Assembly: GCA_022225965.2 (NCBI GenBank)
Contig: JAKJXP020000002.1
Span: forward strand, 496,001 to 560,000
Source of the DNA: Diatrype stigma
Lineage: Eukaryota > Ascomycota > Sordariomycetes > Xylariales > Diatrypaceae
Direction of reading: 5' to 3'
Length of the DNA stretch: 64,000 nt
The notes under the pieces are model-generated. The model did not search any database and was not told where the DNA came from. It was given only the letters and a program-made list of their open reading frames with translations. A program made the position numbers and the translations under genes. This document shows positions 11,868 to 26,978 of this stretch, one piece after another; position 1 is the first letter of the stretch, and each line of letters begins with the position of its first letter.

Positions 11868-13144
11868 ATGGGGTTCGATGTACTCGAGAGAATCAACAAG
11901 GCCGGCCAAGCTTCAGGAGCGTACATCAAAAAGAAGTGGTAAGTAGATAATGATGGTACTATTATTATGTCCAAACATCCAAACCCGATGAATTTACCCA
12001 CCTGGTCAAATGTAAGCGCTTACACAAAGTCAGGGAGTCCCGCCATGTCTCCGAGGCGGAGCGGCGGCGGATCGAGGAGCGGAACCGGTTCCTGCAGCTG
12101 GTAGCGGCGAAGGTGACGGGGACCTCGCGCGCCGAGATGCCGCCGCTGACCTGCGGCTACGACCCGAACCGGGACCCGACCAACCGCGCCACGCCCGCCA
12201 CGTTCACGACGGCGGGCGCGGCGGGCGGGGCGGCGGCGCAGGTGAACCGCGGCGACGGCCGGAGCAGCAAGGCCGTGTTCCTCGTCACGGTGCCCATCGC
12301 CTTCGGCCCCTTCGAGCTGTCGCGCAGCACGTACAAGCTGCTGGCGCGCCACCTGGGCATGAGCCTCAACAGCGTCAGCCACTGGGCGCTGTGCGTCGTC
12401 GACCGCCGGCCCGACGACGGGGATGGGGAAGGGGACTCCCACCCCTCGTACTGCTACGATCTCATGAGCGACCACCTGACGCCCATGCGCGCCCTCGGCC
12501 GCAACTACTTCCGCGTCTACGAGATCACCCCGGAATTCATCGACACTTGGACGTCGTGCTACTACGTCGGCGAGACGACGAAGACACACGACGTTATCCA
12601 GCAGCTAGGTGAGTGATTAGAGAACTAATAGCTAGGAGCGAATGGTGTGAAGGGCTGAGTGCGTGTTGGGGTGTTATGAGAGAAGACGCTAGCCAATAGT
12701 GTTTCTAGCGCTCGGATCGCTGCCCCCTATAGTCCTCGCCCCCTGACTAGTTGTATTCTCTTTACTATTTGATTATTTGAGTATTACTATGTTTTCTTTA
12801 TTGTCGCCGTTGTTTCATGCTGACCGACCCTTCTCCCCTCGTTTGTTCCGCGTCTCGATGCAGGATACAATTTCATGGCCGTCCACCCGCGCTATAATCT
12901 GCTTACGAACAACTGCCAAAACCTGGTCGAGACAATGGTCCGGCTGCTGTGCGACGGCAAGGTCATCAGCCAGGCGATGCTGAACGAGGAACTGTCCCTG
13001 ATATCACCAAAAATCGCGCGGGACCTCATGGTGGCGAGGCTGAGGTCGAAGTTAGACGCTTCGAATGAGAACGAGGAGCGGGACGATATCAAGGAGGACG
13101 TCGATGTTATCAAATCGTGGTTACATAAGATTCAACATCGGTGA
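11868..13144 (+). CDS. PPPDE/LRAT-like papain-fold protein (putative deubiquitinase-like)
   Basis: Spliced from 11868-11938, 12034-12608 and 12864-13144 (introns of 95 and 255 bp), 308 residues. Exon 1 gives MGFDVLERINKAGQASG. A very basic/acidic helix (ERRRIEERNRFLQL) follows. The putative catalytic histidine lies in SVSHWALCVVD (H140) and the putative catalytic cysteine in YNLLTNNCQNLVE (C233). An H-W before a strand and a later N-N-C-Q-N is the permuted papain-fold signature of PPPDE, LRAT and NlpC/P60-like proteins. In the PPPDE family this site cleaves ubiquitin-like or isopeptide bonds; the substrate here is unknown. The C-terminus (about 250-308) is a charged helix. The segment at 75-100 is Ala/Gly-rich low complexity. 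It appears cytosolic, with no signal or membrane segment. Confidence 0.72.
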
Positions 13145-13338
13145 GACGCGGTGTTGGCCGACGGTGAATATTTATATATGTAGGTGGTCTTTATAATTCG
13201 AGCAATAAACAGGATGAATGGCCCTTTGAAATCTCTCTATGCAATAACATGCGTGGTGCTGGCTGAATGCTACTGCAACCGTCTAAGTAGATCAAAATGC
13301 AAGCAGTCGACGACAGAATGAAGCTTCCTCATCCAAAC

Positions 13339-16763
<3,425 letters not shown>

Positions 16764-18197
16764 ATGAGCATAAGCTATCCCGGGGCCATTCCACCTCCTC
16801 CGGGTGAGGGAGCCGACCTGGAACATCCGCGGGATGTTTTGAGGACGATGAATTACATAACGCAAGGTCTCACGCTGGTTTTCGTGACGGTGTTCGTTGC
16901 TGTCCGCCTTTACGCAAAAAGGAGCGTGTTCACAGGGAATTGGAATATGGACGATTGTTAGTGTCCCCTTTATAAGGCATCCTATTATCTGTGCGCCGGC
17001 CGCTTACTCCGTTCAGATTCGACGTGTTTCGCTTATGTAGGAATCCAAAAAGACGCCTTGCAAGCTAAGAAGAGACTAATAGATAGTAGGTGCTGATGCT
17101 GGGATATTGCACGGCCGGAGTCATCGGTAAGGGTCCCGATAGAATTAGACCTTAATCCAAAGGCAAGCTGACCGCTTCGCAGCAAGCACGCACGGCGCTG
17201 GGTTGAATCAATGGGAAGTAGAGAAGGAGGAGATGGAGTCATTCCTTAAGGTAGCAACTTCAGCGCCCCATTACACTTCTTTCCAGACACCAGCTAACAC
17301 ACGCGAAAGTGTGGCTACGCAGCTACGATATTCTACGCCCCGATGACGATGTTCGTGAAGATCGCGCTGCTCGCTCTGATTGCGCGGATATTCGGAGAGG
17401 TCCACAGGAAAACACTCTTCGGGATCTACTTCCTGCTCGGCCTGATAGTGTCCTACTACGTGTCGGGCTTGATAGTTAAGATCTGTATCTGCAAGCCCAT
17501 CACGGCGTACTGGGCAGGGGCAGTGGGCAAGGACAAGTGCCTGAACCAAACTGCTATCATCACAACGGATGCCATCATAAGCGTCATCAGCGACCTGTCG
17601 ATCCTATGCATCCCCATACCCCTAACGTGTTCTTTGCACATCTCTCCCAGGAAGAAGCTTCGCGTGATCGGCATCCTTTGTGCGGGAGGCATGGCGACCG
17701 CGTTCAGTATCTACCGACTCGGCCTGATCGTAACAAGCGGCAAATCGACGAATCAGACGATAGTGTTTACGAAGGTCATCTTGACGGGGTAAGTTATGGC
17801 TTAGTTTGCCCCCTTTTCCATGCTCATGGAAACCTGCGGAGAGGATGTTTCTGACAACTATTTCAATACTAGTAACGCAGAAGTCGGCATTGGCCTCATC
17901 TGCGCTTGTCTGCCGAGTGCGAGTGCTCTGGTTACTCGGAAATACCGACTAGACACCGCCGAAAGCTCTTACGACTACCCACGGCGAAACAGCAGCGCTA
18001 CTGGGAACGGCACTTTCGTCGACCCTACGTTCCGTATGAGTGCCGATGCAAGATCTCACAAGAGGAGAGGAGGATCGGATGGGAGCGGGGATGGGTTCGA
18101 GCTGATACCGGATCAAGCTGGGCTCGTGTCATATGCGCAAGCTATCCCGCGGACACGGACGAAAGATTCGAGTCGGAGGTCACTGTCGTTTGGATGA
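16764..18197 (+). CDS. PTH11/rhodopsin-domain-like integral membrane protein
   Basis: Spliced from six exons: 16764-16956, 17017-17036, 17090-17126, 17183-17250, 17310-17788 and 17873-18197, giving 373 residues. Exons 2 and 3 are only 20 and 37 nt. They are supported because they rebuild the conserved family segment DDYSTCFAYVLMLGYCTAGVIG, and the next exon gives HGAGLNQWEV. About seven hydrophobic segments are seen (roughly 31-51, 66-86, 109-136, 143-172, 186-212, 223-246 and 255-285). The order, the Cys-rich loop ICICKPITAYW and the DLSILCIPIPL helix match the fungal SAT4/PTH11-related rhodopsin fold. These are plasma-membrane proteins proposed to be G-protein-coupled receptors. The tail from about 290 is cytoplasmic, Ser/Arg-rich and poorly conserved. 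No CFEM domain precedes the helices. The ligand is unknown. Confidence 0.83.
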
Positions 18198-18932
18198 TGG
18201 CATGGTCGTGTTAGCTTTATTGCGGATAGCACCTCCAGCGTTGGTCGCAAGGTTGGTTTGTGCCCAGGTACGAAATCTAATTATGGCGTCGATTCTGTCC
18301 CACTCCCCTTTACTTATGGCTGTATGCAAGGGCGAGTGTATTACACGTTGGTACCAAATATAGAATACCTGATCCTTACTTCAAATGATGTACTTAACTC
18401 AACGACCGATTTCAGTCGTTGGACGATGGGGGCTTGCAACAGCTGCGGCACAGGTATCATTGGCTGCAGTGTTTGGATAAGTTCTCAAGCAAATCTGATG
18501 TATCACAGACGGAATCTTCTGAGGACAAGTGCATCCTAAAATTGAAACGGTGATGTTCGTACCTACCTAAAGGGTAGGCATGTATATGATGGGGGTAAAT
18601 GGCCGGTTGGTCATGGTCGTGCTTGTCGTCACACACAAACACTGGCATTTTCAGGTGCAACCTGACCAACACAAGCAGGGGTCACTCATGTCAGTACGCA
18701 GTTATGATGGCGGGCAAACATTCCGCACCGTCGACATCCTATTTGAAGGAAGTCCATGGCATCATACTTCCGACTGACTTCTCCTCATACCTACTTACTC
18801 AACACACCTACTCTACACACCCTCCTCTCACTCGTTCACCACTGCAATACCTACTACCTAAGTCCTACATCCCTATCTACCTACACACTTTCGGCCTTAG
18901 AGGCTTGCTAGGAACCCATTCCCTTCGCGACC
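18198..18932. promoter_or_regulatory. Promoter/5' leader region of the secreted protein gene
   Basis: No coding sequence was recognised. The last 130 bases before the ATG at 18933 are strongly pyrimidine-rich (runs of CTACC and CTCAC), typical of fungal core promoters and leaders. Confidence 0.45.
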
Positions 18933-19705
18933 ATGCGACACTACATGCTGCCACTTGTACTTGTATCTATCAACGCCAGCTGTGCAAGTGATGTCAACGA
19001 GGAAAGCGCCTCGGATCTTCTGGAACATTTAGGCTACCAAGTAGAACCATTGACTTTGCGTGGTTCGGTCGAGGCAGGTGGCGATATCATGAGCTTCGAT
19101 GGCACTGCTCAGGTAAGCAGACCGAATCTCTTCATGTCCGCAGTCCCGCATGATGCGAAGTGCATCTAATATGTAGTGACAGGAGATCGAGGCACAGATT
19201 CGACACGTCAAGCGTGACTTTTCGTGGAAGGACTTCCATTCTGACAGGCCGGCAAGGGAAGAATCAATTCTGTCTCAGCGGTATATGAAGGTATGTGAAT
19301 AGTAATGGCCTCTTTTGAACACCCCTGGTTCCGACGTCCTGGAGCTGACATATCTTTCAGACACAAACCCTCTGCCACGTGCAGGGTCTCCCATCTGGTG
19401 ACAAGACTGCACTTGAGGCAGCTAAGGAGTGGCTGCACCAGCTGAACTATGGAATTACCGCCGATGCCCAAACCTGTCGGCGAATTTGGTGTGACCAAGG
19501 CGCGGCTCTTTGGTTGTGCAATGATAACCTGGTCTGGAAGGAGGAGAACAGTGTGGATCTTGAGGGCCTCGTGAACCTTATTCTCGAGGAAGAAAGCTGT
19601 AAAGATTCGGATAACCCAAACAAGGTGCAGGGACAGACGTTCGCGCTGGACTACAACTACAATGTCCTATTTGCGGGCAAGGAAGAGTGTCCGATTCCCG
19701 CCTAA
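18933..19705 (+). CDS. Secreted six-cysteine protein, effector candidate
   Basis: Spliced from 18933-19112, 19183-19290 and 19361-19705 (two 70-bp phase-0 introns), 210 residues. The N-terminus (MRHYMLPLVLVSINASCAS) is a signal peptide of about 19 residues. The mature part holds six cysteines, in TLCHV, TCRR, IWCDQ, LWLCNDN, ESCKD and EECPI, enough for three disulfides. The CDQGAALWLCNDN core resembles a motif in several small secreted fungal proteins of unknown function. I cannot assign a named family. No transmembrane or GPI signal is seen at the C-terminus. The region 25-100 is cysteine-free, acidic and possibly a pro-region; KRD at about 70-72 could be a Kex2-type site. The position at the edge of a RIP-affected transposon block is common for effector genes, so host interaction is a reasonable but unproven guess. 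Confidence 0.72.
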
Positions 19706-20221
19706 GACAGCTTGGGGGTTGTCCACCCGGAAAGGCTCCCAAGTGTTCGATCCGTTCGAAGGGATGAACACAAGACCTTAACATCGTTGATTGTTTCTGT
19801 TATTTTTGATCCTAGGACTGCCTGTTCGATGTTATCGCGTATTGTAATATATGGTGCCAAATGTGGGTGATGCCGGGCGTGCCGCCGAGTCCCGAGCCCC
19901 GGCAGAGGATTTCCGCACTAATGCCCCTTTCTGATTCCCTGACGGAGATGGACCCCTTCCGATCTTGAGGTTGCAATGTAACTATAAGCGAGGGAAAAAA
20001 GAAATAAAAATGCTTTCTTCGTATTACTCGGCGTTGAAATTGTGCTACCACGGTACTCTTGCTTACCGACAACCTCCAAAAACACCCGCTCTTCGGAGCA
20101 ACTTAAGGACCGGGTCGGAAACGCCGTGTTCTTGACAGCCACCGGGTTTGGCAAAGACCCACCTTTTGGATCCTAATACTGGCAAATAATGGACACTAAG
20201 AATGGCGCATCCCCGTTTTAA
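19706..20221. other. 3' flank and euchromatin/RIP-block boundary
   Basis: There is no gene. Base composition is ordinary to about 20215 and then switches abruptly to more than 80% A+T, marking the edge of the first RIP-affected block. Confidence 0.6.
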
Positions 20222-20419
20222 GCGGTATTTCACATTATAACCTTCGTATTTTAAAATTATATATCTTTTTAATAATATTTCTTAAAAATAATTTGTTTTT
20301 AAAATATTATACGTTATTAATTAATATTTAAAAAAAGTTACTTTTTATTTATTCGTATTTTTAACGTAAAAAAATAAATATTTATTAAATAATATATATT
20401 ATAAATATATTATAAAAAA
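20222..20419. other. AT-rich flank before Gypsy A
   Basis: About 200 bases of more than 80% A+T between normal-composition DNA and the first LTR-like repeat. It has no match at the other end of Gypsy A that I could see. It is either spread of RIP mutation beyond the repeat or a fragment of another element. Confidence 0.4.
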
Positions 20420-20660
20420 TGGCTTTTATTTAAAGAACTTATTATATAAACGGCACGTAATCGACGCTTAAGCGCCGTATTAAAGGCTAACGCTTATAAA
20501 AAAAACTTTATATATTTTTAAGAATTATAATTAAAAATAATTTTATATATCTTTTTTTAAAAATAGTTTCGTTTATGTTTAATTATTACGTTATTAACTT
20601 TTAATTAATTATATTTTTATAACTTTTTAATTTTTTATTTAATATTTAACGCAATAATTA
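20420..20660 (+). repeat. Gypsy A 5' LTR (end approximate)
   Basis: It begins TGGCTTTTATTTAAAG and shares a long diverged match with 39313 onward, including CGTAATCG-CGC-TAAGCGCCGTATTA. Differences are almost all C/T or G/A. The 3' boundary is a guess from where similarity fades. Confidence 0.6.
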
Positions 20661-23039
20661 ATATAAATAAAACCAATCGTAATTTCCGAAATAAAACGGC
20701 CATAACGGACGATATAAAGAAAGTTTTAACATTAAATCGCCGCCGAATCGGACAAAAAGCGACGTACGAACGACGAAAACGAAAAAGCGATATCCGTTAT
20801 TTTGCAAAACGAAAAAAAACCGCTAGCGACCGCTTAATATTAAAACGACGAAAAAAGTCCGATACGCAAAAACTTCTTAAGCTACGGAAATTTCGAAAAT
20901 ATTTCCGTACGCGCAATTAGCGACTAATCGTTACCGAATCGCATTATAAACGACCTTATTTCCGTTATGAATTAAAAGATTGCTTAATTATTAATTAAAT
21001 TAAAGGCGGAACGTATTTAAAACGAAAAAAAACGAAACCTATGCGCCGAATAAATCGCAAAAAACAAAATAAAACGAAAAAATTTAATCGCTTTCGTTAC
21101 CGTATAATATACGAACAAAACCTTACGAAACGATAAACTTTCGAAATACTTAAGCCGAATATTTAATAAACGATTTACGATATAAAAAAAACTTATTTCT
21201 ATTATCGAAACCAATATTATCGAAAAACCAAAACAAATTAAAGCAATATATATATATGTTAAATTACGAATCGCATAAAAAACGACTTTTAAATTAAATA
21301 ATAATCGTATCGTAATAATATAAAAAAACGTTATTAAAACGATATTCGAAAATGTATAATTGTTCGTTAAAAAACATATAAATTTCGAATACGTAATATA
21401 TACGTTTTAAAATGCATTTAAAAACTTATATTAAAATAACGAATCGTTAATGGAATTCTTTATTACGTAATAAATTCATTAAGCCAACGTAAAAAGGCCG
21501 GAATTGGACTTTTAATAAAGAAATCCGCATTTAATGCATTATTTTTATTATCGTTTATAATTTATATTAAAAACGAAAATATTAAAACAAAAGGTTATAT
21601 TAAAATAACTTTTCGTTATAATAACGAATATTAATCGAATTTAATAAGTTTAATATAAAAGCTAAATTTTAAAAATAAAGTAATATAAAAATAAGCGGCC
21701 ATATAATAACGCTTTTTTAAAGCCCGAAAAAAAGTAAAATGCTTAACGTTAAAACGCTTAACGCTTAAAAAAACAAAATAAAACCGATTAATAAAAAAAC
21801 TTTAAGCGCCGAATAAATTCCGACCATAATAAATCGATCCGGTAATAAAAACGAAAAAGGCTACTAATAACGTATTGGAATTACGGAAAAAAAAATACCG
21901 AATTACCGCTTATAAGAAAAAAAAACATTCGAAGCTTTCATTTCGATTAAAAAACGAAAAAACGCCGCCGAACGTATTTAAAATTACCCTTTTCGTAACC
22001 GTTTAAAACCTTACTTAATACGACGACTTTAATATTAATTCGGAATTAAAAAATAACTTACCGAAATAAACGCTTATATATAACTTATTTCGGCAAAACT
22101 TTTACGTATAATCGGCATAGGCTCGCCGTTTCGAAAAGCCGTAACCGTATTTCCGAAAAAAGACATAACGTTTATTATAATAAGAATTAATCTAAATATA
22201 AAGGCTTAAATTAATATAATAAGCCGGCGTTTCGTTAAAAAAAAGCTTTAATTAGTCGCCGTTACGTAATCGAAATTATTAAGGGCTAATAACGCCTTTA
22301 TTAAATATTACGAAATATATAAATTCGATGTAAAAATAATAAACGCAGTAAAAAAGAAAAACGAAGATTTTATTAGCTGTTTTTTACGATTCGTTATAAT
22401 CGCAAAACGTTTAATTTCTTTTTATTCCGTTTTAATATAAAGCGATTAAAAATGATATTAAAAACGGCCATTTATCGATAAACGTTTAATAATCCAGAAA
22501 AAATCCACGGCAAAAAATTAACCGAACCTATTTTTATAAATAAACCGGCTTATTAAATAAATTTAATCGAATTCGAAAACGATCGAAACATCTTTAAATT
22601 CGGCAAAAACAATGCCAAAAAAACGGTTGTATTATTAAATTACTTAAAGAATTTCGAAAATATATATTTCGAAAAAATAAATAAAAACTTACTTAATTTT
22701 GAAATAAACAAAGTACGCTATTAACTTTATATTAAAATAACCATTTCTTATTACGGATCCGATTTATTTTACGTCGAAGCCTTAACGGAAAAAGTTCGAA
22801 GCGTATTTAAAAAAATACTTAACAATAAAACGCATTTAAAATTTTAAATCCGAAATCGCAGCTTTAATATTATTCGTTTAAAAAAAAAGGAACGTATTTC
22901 GTTTATATATAAATTATAAAGCGCTAAATAAAATAACGATTAAAAATCGTTATTTTTTATTTTTTATTTCGAAAATTATAAGCTAATTAAGTTTCGTTAA
23001 GGTTTTTATTAAATTTAATGTAAAAAACGCCTATTATAA

Positions 23040-23410
23040 AATCCGTATTAAAAAAAGCAACGAATAAAAAACCGGTTTTTATATACGTTACGGGCAATTT
23101 AAATATATTATTATGCCGTTTAAATTAACGAATGCCTCGGTTATTTTTTAAGCTTATAGATATAAGGCCTTAACCGAATTAATAAATAAGATTTACGTAA
23201 TATATTTAAATAATATTGTTATGTTTTCGGAAAATAAAAAGAAACATATAACGTATTTTCGATTAATTTACGAACGCTTGCGAAAATATTAATTATTCGC
23301 AGAACTATCCAAATACGAATTTTTTTAAAAGGAAATTTCGTTTTTAGAATTTGTTATAAATACCGACGGAATTAAGATAAATCCGAATAAAATTATCGTT
23401 ATATAATAAT
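23040..23410 (+). pseudogene. Gypsy A reverse transcriptase remnant
   Basis: Reading through stops, the plus strand shows MPFKLTNAS (family MPFGLTNAP), YLNNIVMFS in place of the catalytic YLDDI-x-x-FS, and EFLEFVINTDGIKINP-like residues in place of the FLGF-x-IS-x-DG segment. Both catalytic aspartates are changed to asparagine by G-to-A, exactly what RIP would do. The motif order is typical of Ty3/Gypsy pol. Confidence 0.75.
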
Positions 23411-24787
23411 GGCCGTATTTTAAATTAATTCGAAACATTTAAATATTTATGAAATTTATTAACCTTTATAAGAAATTTATACCAAATTATTTTAAAATTA
23501 CCGTATCGATTATAGCGCTTTTTTAAAAAAAGGCGCAATAATGAACCTTTTAATAATTAAACGAAGCGAAAGCGGCTTTTATAAAGCTATAAAACGCCTT
23601 TTAATCGGCGATTATATTCCGATATTAGGACCATATTAAAGAAATAAAATAAAAACGAATACATTTTTAAAAGCGATCTTTAGAATTTTATTCCAATTGC
23701 ATAATAATAAATAAAAATCCGTCGCTTTTTAGTTACGGAAATTTATAAATACCGAAACGTAATAAGAAATGAATTAATAGGAATTTTTAATTATTATCGA
23801 AAATTTAAAATATTGGCGTTACTTTTTATAAAAAAACCGAATAAGAATTTTTTGTATTTATAAATTATAAAACTTTATAAAGACTTATCGACGTTTTAAT
23901 AAAGAACTTTCGAAATAAATTGGCCCGTTAAATATATAAATTATTCCAATTCGATTTTAATTTATAATATAAGCCGAAAATTATAAATCCAATTAATAAA
24001 CCTAATCGACGACCGGATTACATATTTAAACCGATTCATTTTGGCGACGTATTATTTACTTTAACGAAAAAACTCCATTTTACGAAAAAGTTATTAATCG
24101 AAATAAAGCAAATATTAACGAATTAAAACCATAACTATTCCAATTATTCCAAAATTAAATAAATATTTCGAATAATATAAAATTCGTTAGCCGCAAAATC
24201 TCCGGCCGAATATTAAATAATCGCCGCTTAAATAATAACTATAAAAATAAAAATCGAAAGAAATCCTTATTTAATGCTATAATAAAAATGGATTCTAAAT
24301 AATTAACGAATGCCTAAAAAGTCCCATTACGTAGCCGTTTTAATGCGTACCGTAAAAAAAATATAAAGGGCCAATAAAAATAAAATTCCTAAACGTCCGA
24401 ATTTCGAAGGGTCGAAATTCGAAAGCGATTACGTAAACGCCGAAATATTACCGCAAAACGTTTTTTTTATTAACGAAAGTCTTAACGAAAAAAAAAACGC
24501 TTAAGCATTAAAGGCGTTTTAACGATTTTACGAATAAATCAAAAAGTTATAAAAAAAAAATTAAATTTATAAACTTTAATAAAAATTATTCGCCAATAAT
24601 CCATTATTCGAAACAGCTATTATATAAATAAGTACGACGTTTTTTTTTTAATAAATTAATAATTCCGACATAATTTGCTTTATAATAATAATTAATATAT
24701 TAATATTATAACGATTTAAAAGCGAATTATATAAAAGACTAACGAATTATAAAGCTCTTAAAACGGAAGTTTTATTAAAAGAATATA

Positions 24788-24925
24788 TGATACGTAAAAA
24801 AGGTAAGAACCAACCAGTTAAGGTTAATCCAGGTTATCTAATTATATATACCCTAAATGTATATATGTATATAACGTATACCACTTGGTTAAACCATTGC
24901 TAGGCCCCTTTAGGCATCCGTATTA
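24788..24925 (-). repeat. TRIM-like element, LTR (left copy)
   Basis: A 138-bp direct repeat of 25250-25387 with scattered differences, mostly transitions, and a length-variable TA/TATG tract in the middle. Confidence 0.8.
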
Positions 24926-25092
24926 AAGTGCCGGGAACGAAATAACCTTTATCGACCTCGATAGTTTTATTGCCAGATTGGGCTTAGGGCCGGAGCGCGC
25001 ATTTCCAGGTGTGGTATGGTAAAATGGGCTTAAATAGGCTTATCGCTAATTGGGCTTATCGCTAGAATCAGTTCGCCTCTTTTAGAATTTTT

Positions 25093-25170
25093 GGTATCTC
25101 ATACGGGAATCGAACCCGCCGCTTTGCTGTGGCAAACGTGCAGCACTTCTTTCTAATGAAAGAACGAGAT
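25093..25170 (-). ncRNA. tRNA-like sequence inside the miniature element
   Basis: On the minus strand, ATCTCGT (25164-25170) pairs as a 7-bp acceptor stem with ATGAGAT (25096-25102), with one G-U pair, followed by A-CCA. A T-arm with loop TTCGATT and stem GCGGG/CCCGT (the B box) sits in the correct place. A TCTTTC/GAAAGA hairpin occupies the D-arm position, but it lacks an A-box-like loop, and I could not fit a normal anticodon arm. An A-box-like TAACGCAGCGG occurs about 60 bases upstream. This is probably a tRNA-derived or degenerate tRNA module rather than a working tRNA. Confidence 0.45.
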
Positions 25171-25249
25171 GTGTGGATCCTAGTAGCTGGGGCCCTTTTC
25201 TTATAATGGCACTATACCGCTGCGTTACCAGATCGGAAATGCTACCATT

Positions 25250-25387
25250 TAATACGTAAAAAAGGTGGGGACCAACCAGTTAAGGTTAATCCAGGTTATC
25301 TAACTATATATACCCTGTATATATATATATATATGACGTATACCACTTAGTTGAACCATTACTAGGCCCTCTTAAGCACCCGTATTA
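25250..25387 (-). repeat. TRIM-like element, LTR (right copy, 5' in element orientation)
   Basis: The partner of 24788-24925. On the minus strand it is followed by AA and the putative primer-binding site TGGTAGCATTT at about 25237-25247. Confidence 0.8.
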
Positions 25388-25559
25388 ATATAATAACCGA
25401 CGTTTAAACGTATATCGAATCGTATTCGACGTATTAAAAAGCTATAAAACCCAGGCATAAATCGTATAAAACGTTATAATTTTTGCCGTTATCGAATTAG
25501 CCGGTTTAAAAAATTAACATAAACTTTATTACGAACTTTTTAATAAGCTTAAAAAATAA

Positions 25560-25850
25560 CGGAATTAGCTATAACGCCATTTTAATTATCGTAAATCGAT
25601 TTACGAAAATGGCATTATTTATATTTACGTTAAAAAGGCTTACGGCCGCCGAATTAACGGAAATCCTATATTAAAAATTAAAATGCCGATTCGAATTATT
25701 CGAAAGCATTATTAACGATAAAAATAAGTTATTAATTAATAAATTTTAAAAAAAGCTTTATAATACGTAAAAAATTAAGCGCTAATTATTAACGGCGTAT
25801 TATTTATAAACGGACGGTTAAATAAAACGCATAAACCAAAACTTAAAAAA
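25560..25850 (+). pseudogene. Gypsy A integrase remnant
   Basis: The plus strand shows NAILIIVNRFTKMALF-like residues (family: NAILVVVDRFTKMAHF, with the catalytic aspartate turned to asparagine) and later TAYYL-TDG-IKRINQ-like residues (family: TAYHPQTDGQTERVNQ). Stops interrupt all frames. Confidence 0.72.
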
Positions 25851-26718
25851 GTATTTCCGAAAATATTACGACGCAAAATAAAGCAATTAGGCCAAAAATT
25901 TTTATAAAGCCGAATTTAGCTATAATAATTATCGCAATATATTTACGAAATATTTACCGTTTAAAGCATTATATAATTATTACTTTCGCATAATGAAAAA
26001 AGTATTTAAGCGGTTATAGCTTTAAGTATAAGAAATAAAAAAACGTTTAAGCAAAACGGAAAGAATCCGATAATAAATGCGCGCTTATTAATAAAAGCAA
26101 CGGCAATTTAAAAAAACATTATAACAAGTGTTATATATTTATAAAATTAAAAAAGAGCTAAATAATAACCTTATTTAAGAAAAACTTTAAATTTAAAGAA
26201 AGAATTAAATTAATACCGATGTATATTTAAATATAAGTCGCCGAATAAATAAAAATATAAACTTATCGAATTAAATTATCCGCAAAATATTAACGCATTT
26301 ACGATATATTTTTTATTTCTTTTTTAAAGCCGTAATACGATTATTAAAAGAATTCCGAATAATCGGCATTACCAAATTTAAAAAAAAGCAAAAGGAATAA
26401 ATAATAAAGAATATTATTCGCTATTATAACGACCAAAAACCGAAAAGATTCCTTATTAAATAAAAAAAAAACCTTATTAACGCTTAATAAATATTAACGC
26501 ATTACGAAAAACAAATACGCAAAATATATAAAAAATAAAACGATAAATAAAAATAAATAATTTATTTAAACTATTAAGCATTTTAATTAGCTTATTCGTT
26601 ATAAATTAATTAATAATCGCTTAAATATTTTAATAAAAAACTATTATATAAGCCTTAAATATTTTAACGGCTTAAATTTGTCGTAAATCGGGCGAAACTC
26701 GTTTAAATATTTATAAAA

Positions 26719-26978
26719 TGTTACGTAATACAGTAGTTCCTAGGATTACTTAATACTACGTACTCTTACTTAATACTGCTAAGGATTATATAGAAATTCT
26801 TGGAGTTCCTAGTATTTTATAGCAATTTATGTTTTTATTACTTCATAACTTTATTCTTATATTGGTAATAAATAATACTAAGCATTATATAGCGGTATTA
26901 TGCCCTTATATATAGTCGACGTTATCGACGCCGCCGGCATTTCTAATTAAAAGCAGGGAATCCGGAATGTTTATAATA
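26719..26978 (+). repeat. Gypsy B 5' LTR, 260 bp
   Basis: It begins TGTTACGTAATACAG and ends TTATAATA (CA changed to TA). It contains the unmutated CpG-rich core GTCGACGTTATCGACGCCGC shared with the copies at 36950 and 47667. Confidence 0.88.

Larger units (their letters stand above)
24788..25387 (-). mobile_element. TRIM-like miniature LTR retrotransposon, little RIP-mutated
   Basis: This 600-bp unit has 138-bp direct repeats at 24788-24925 and 25250-25387 and is flanked by ATATA on both sides (24783-24787 and 25388-25392), a 5-bp target duplication. Termini are TGATACG and CGTATTA. On the minus strand the right LTR is followed, two bases later, by TGGTAGCATTT. The same spacing and sequence follow the 5' LTR of Gypsy B, so it is the likely primer-binding site and sets the orientation. 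No protein is encoded in the 324-bp interior. Its C+G content is far higher than the surrounding Gypsy A relic, so it arrived after most of the RIP damage. It depends on another element's proteins for mobility, by analogy with plant TRIMs and fungal SMART elements. Confidence 0.75.

Noticed and set aside
25093..25170. A functional nuclear tRNA gene
   Set aside because: The anticodon arm and A box do not fit and CCA is encoded; it was kept only as a tRNA-like sequence.
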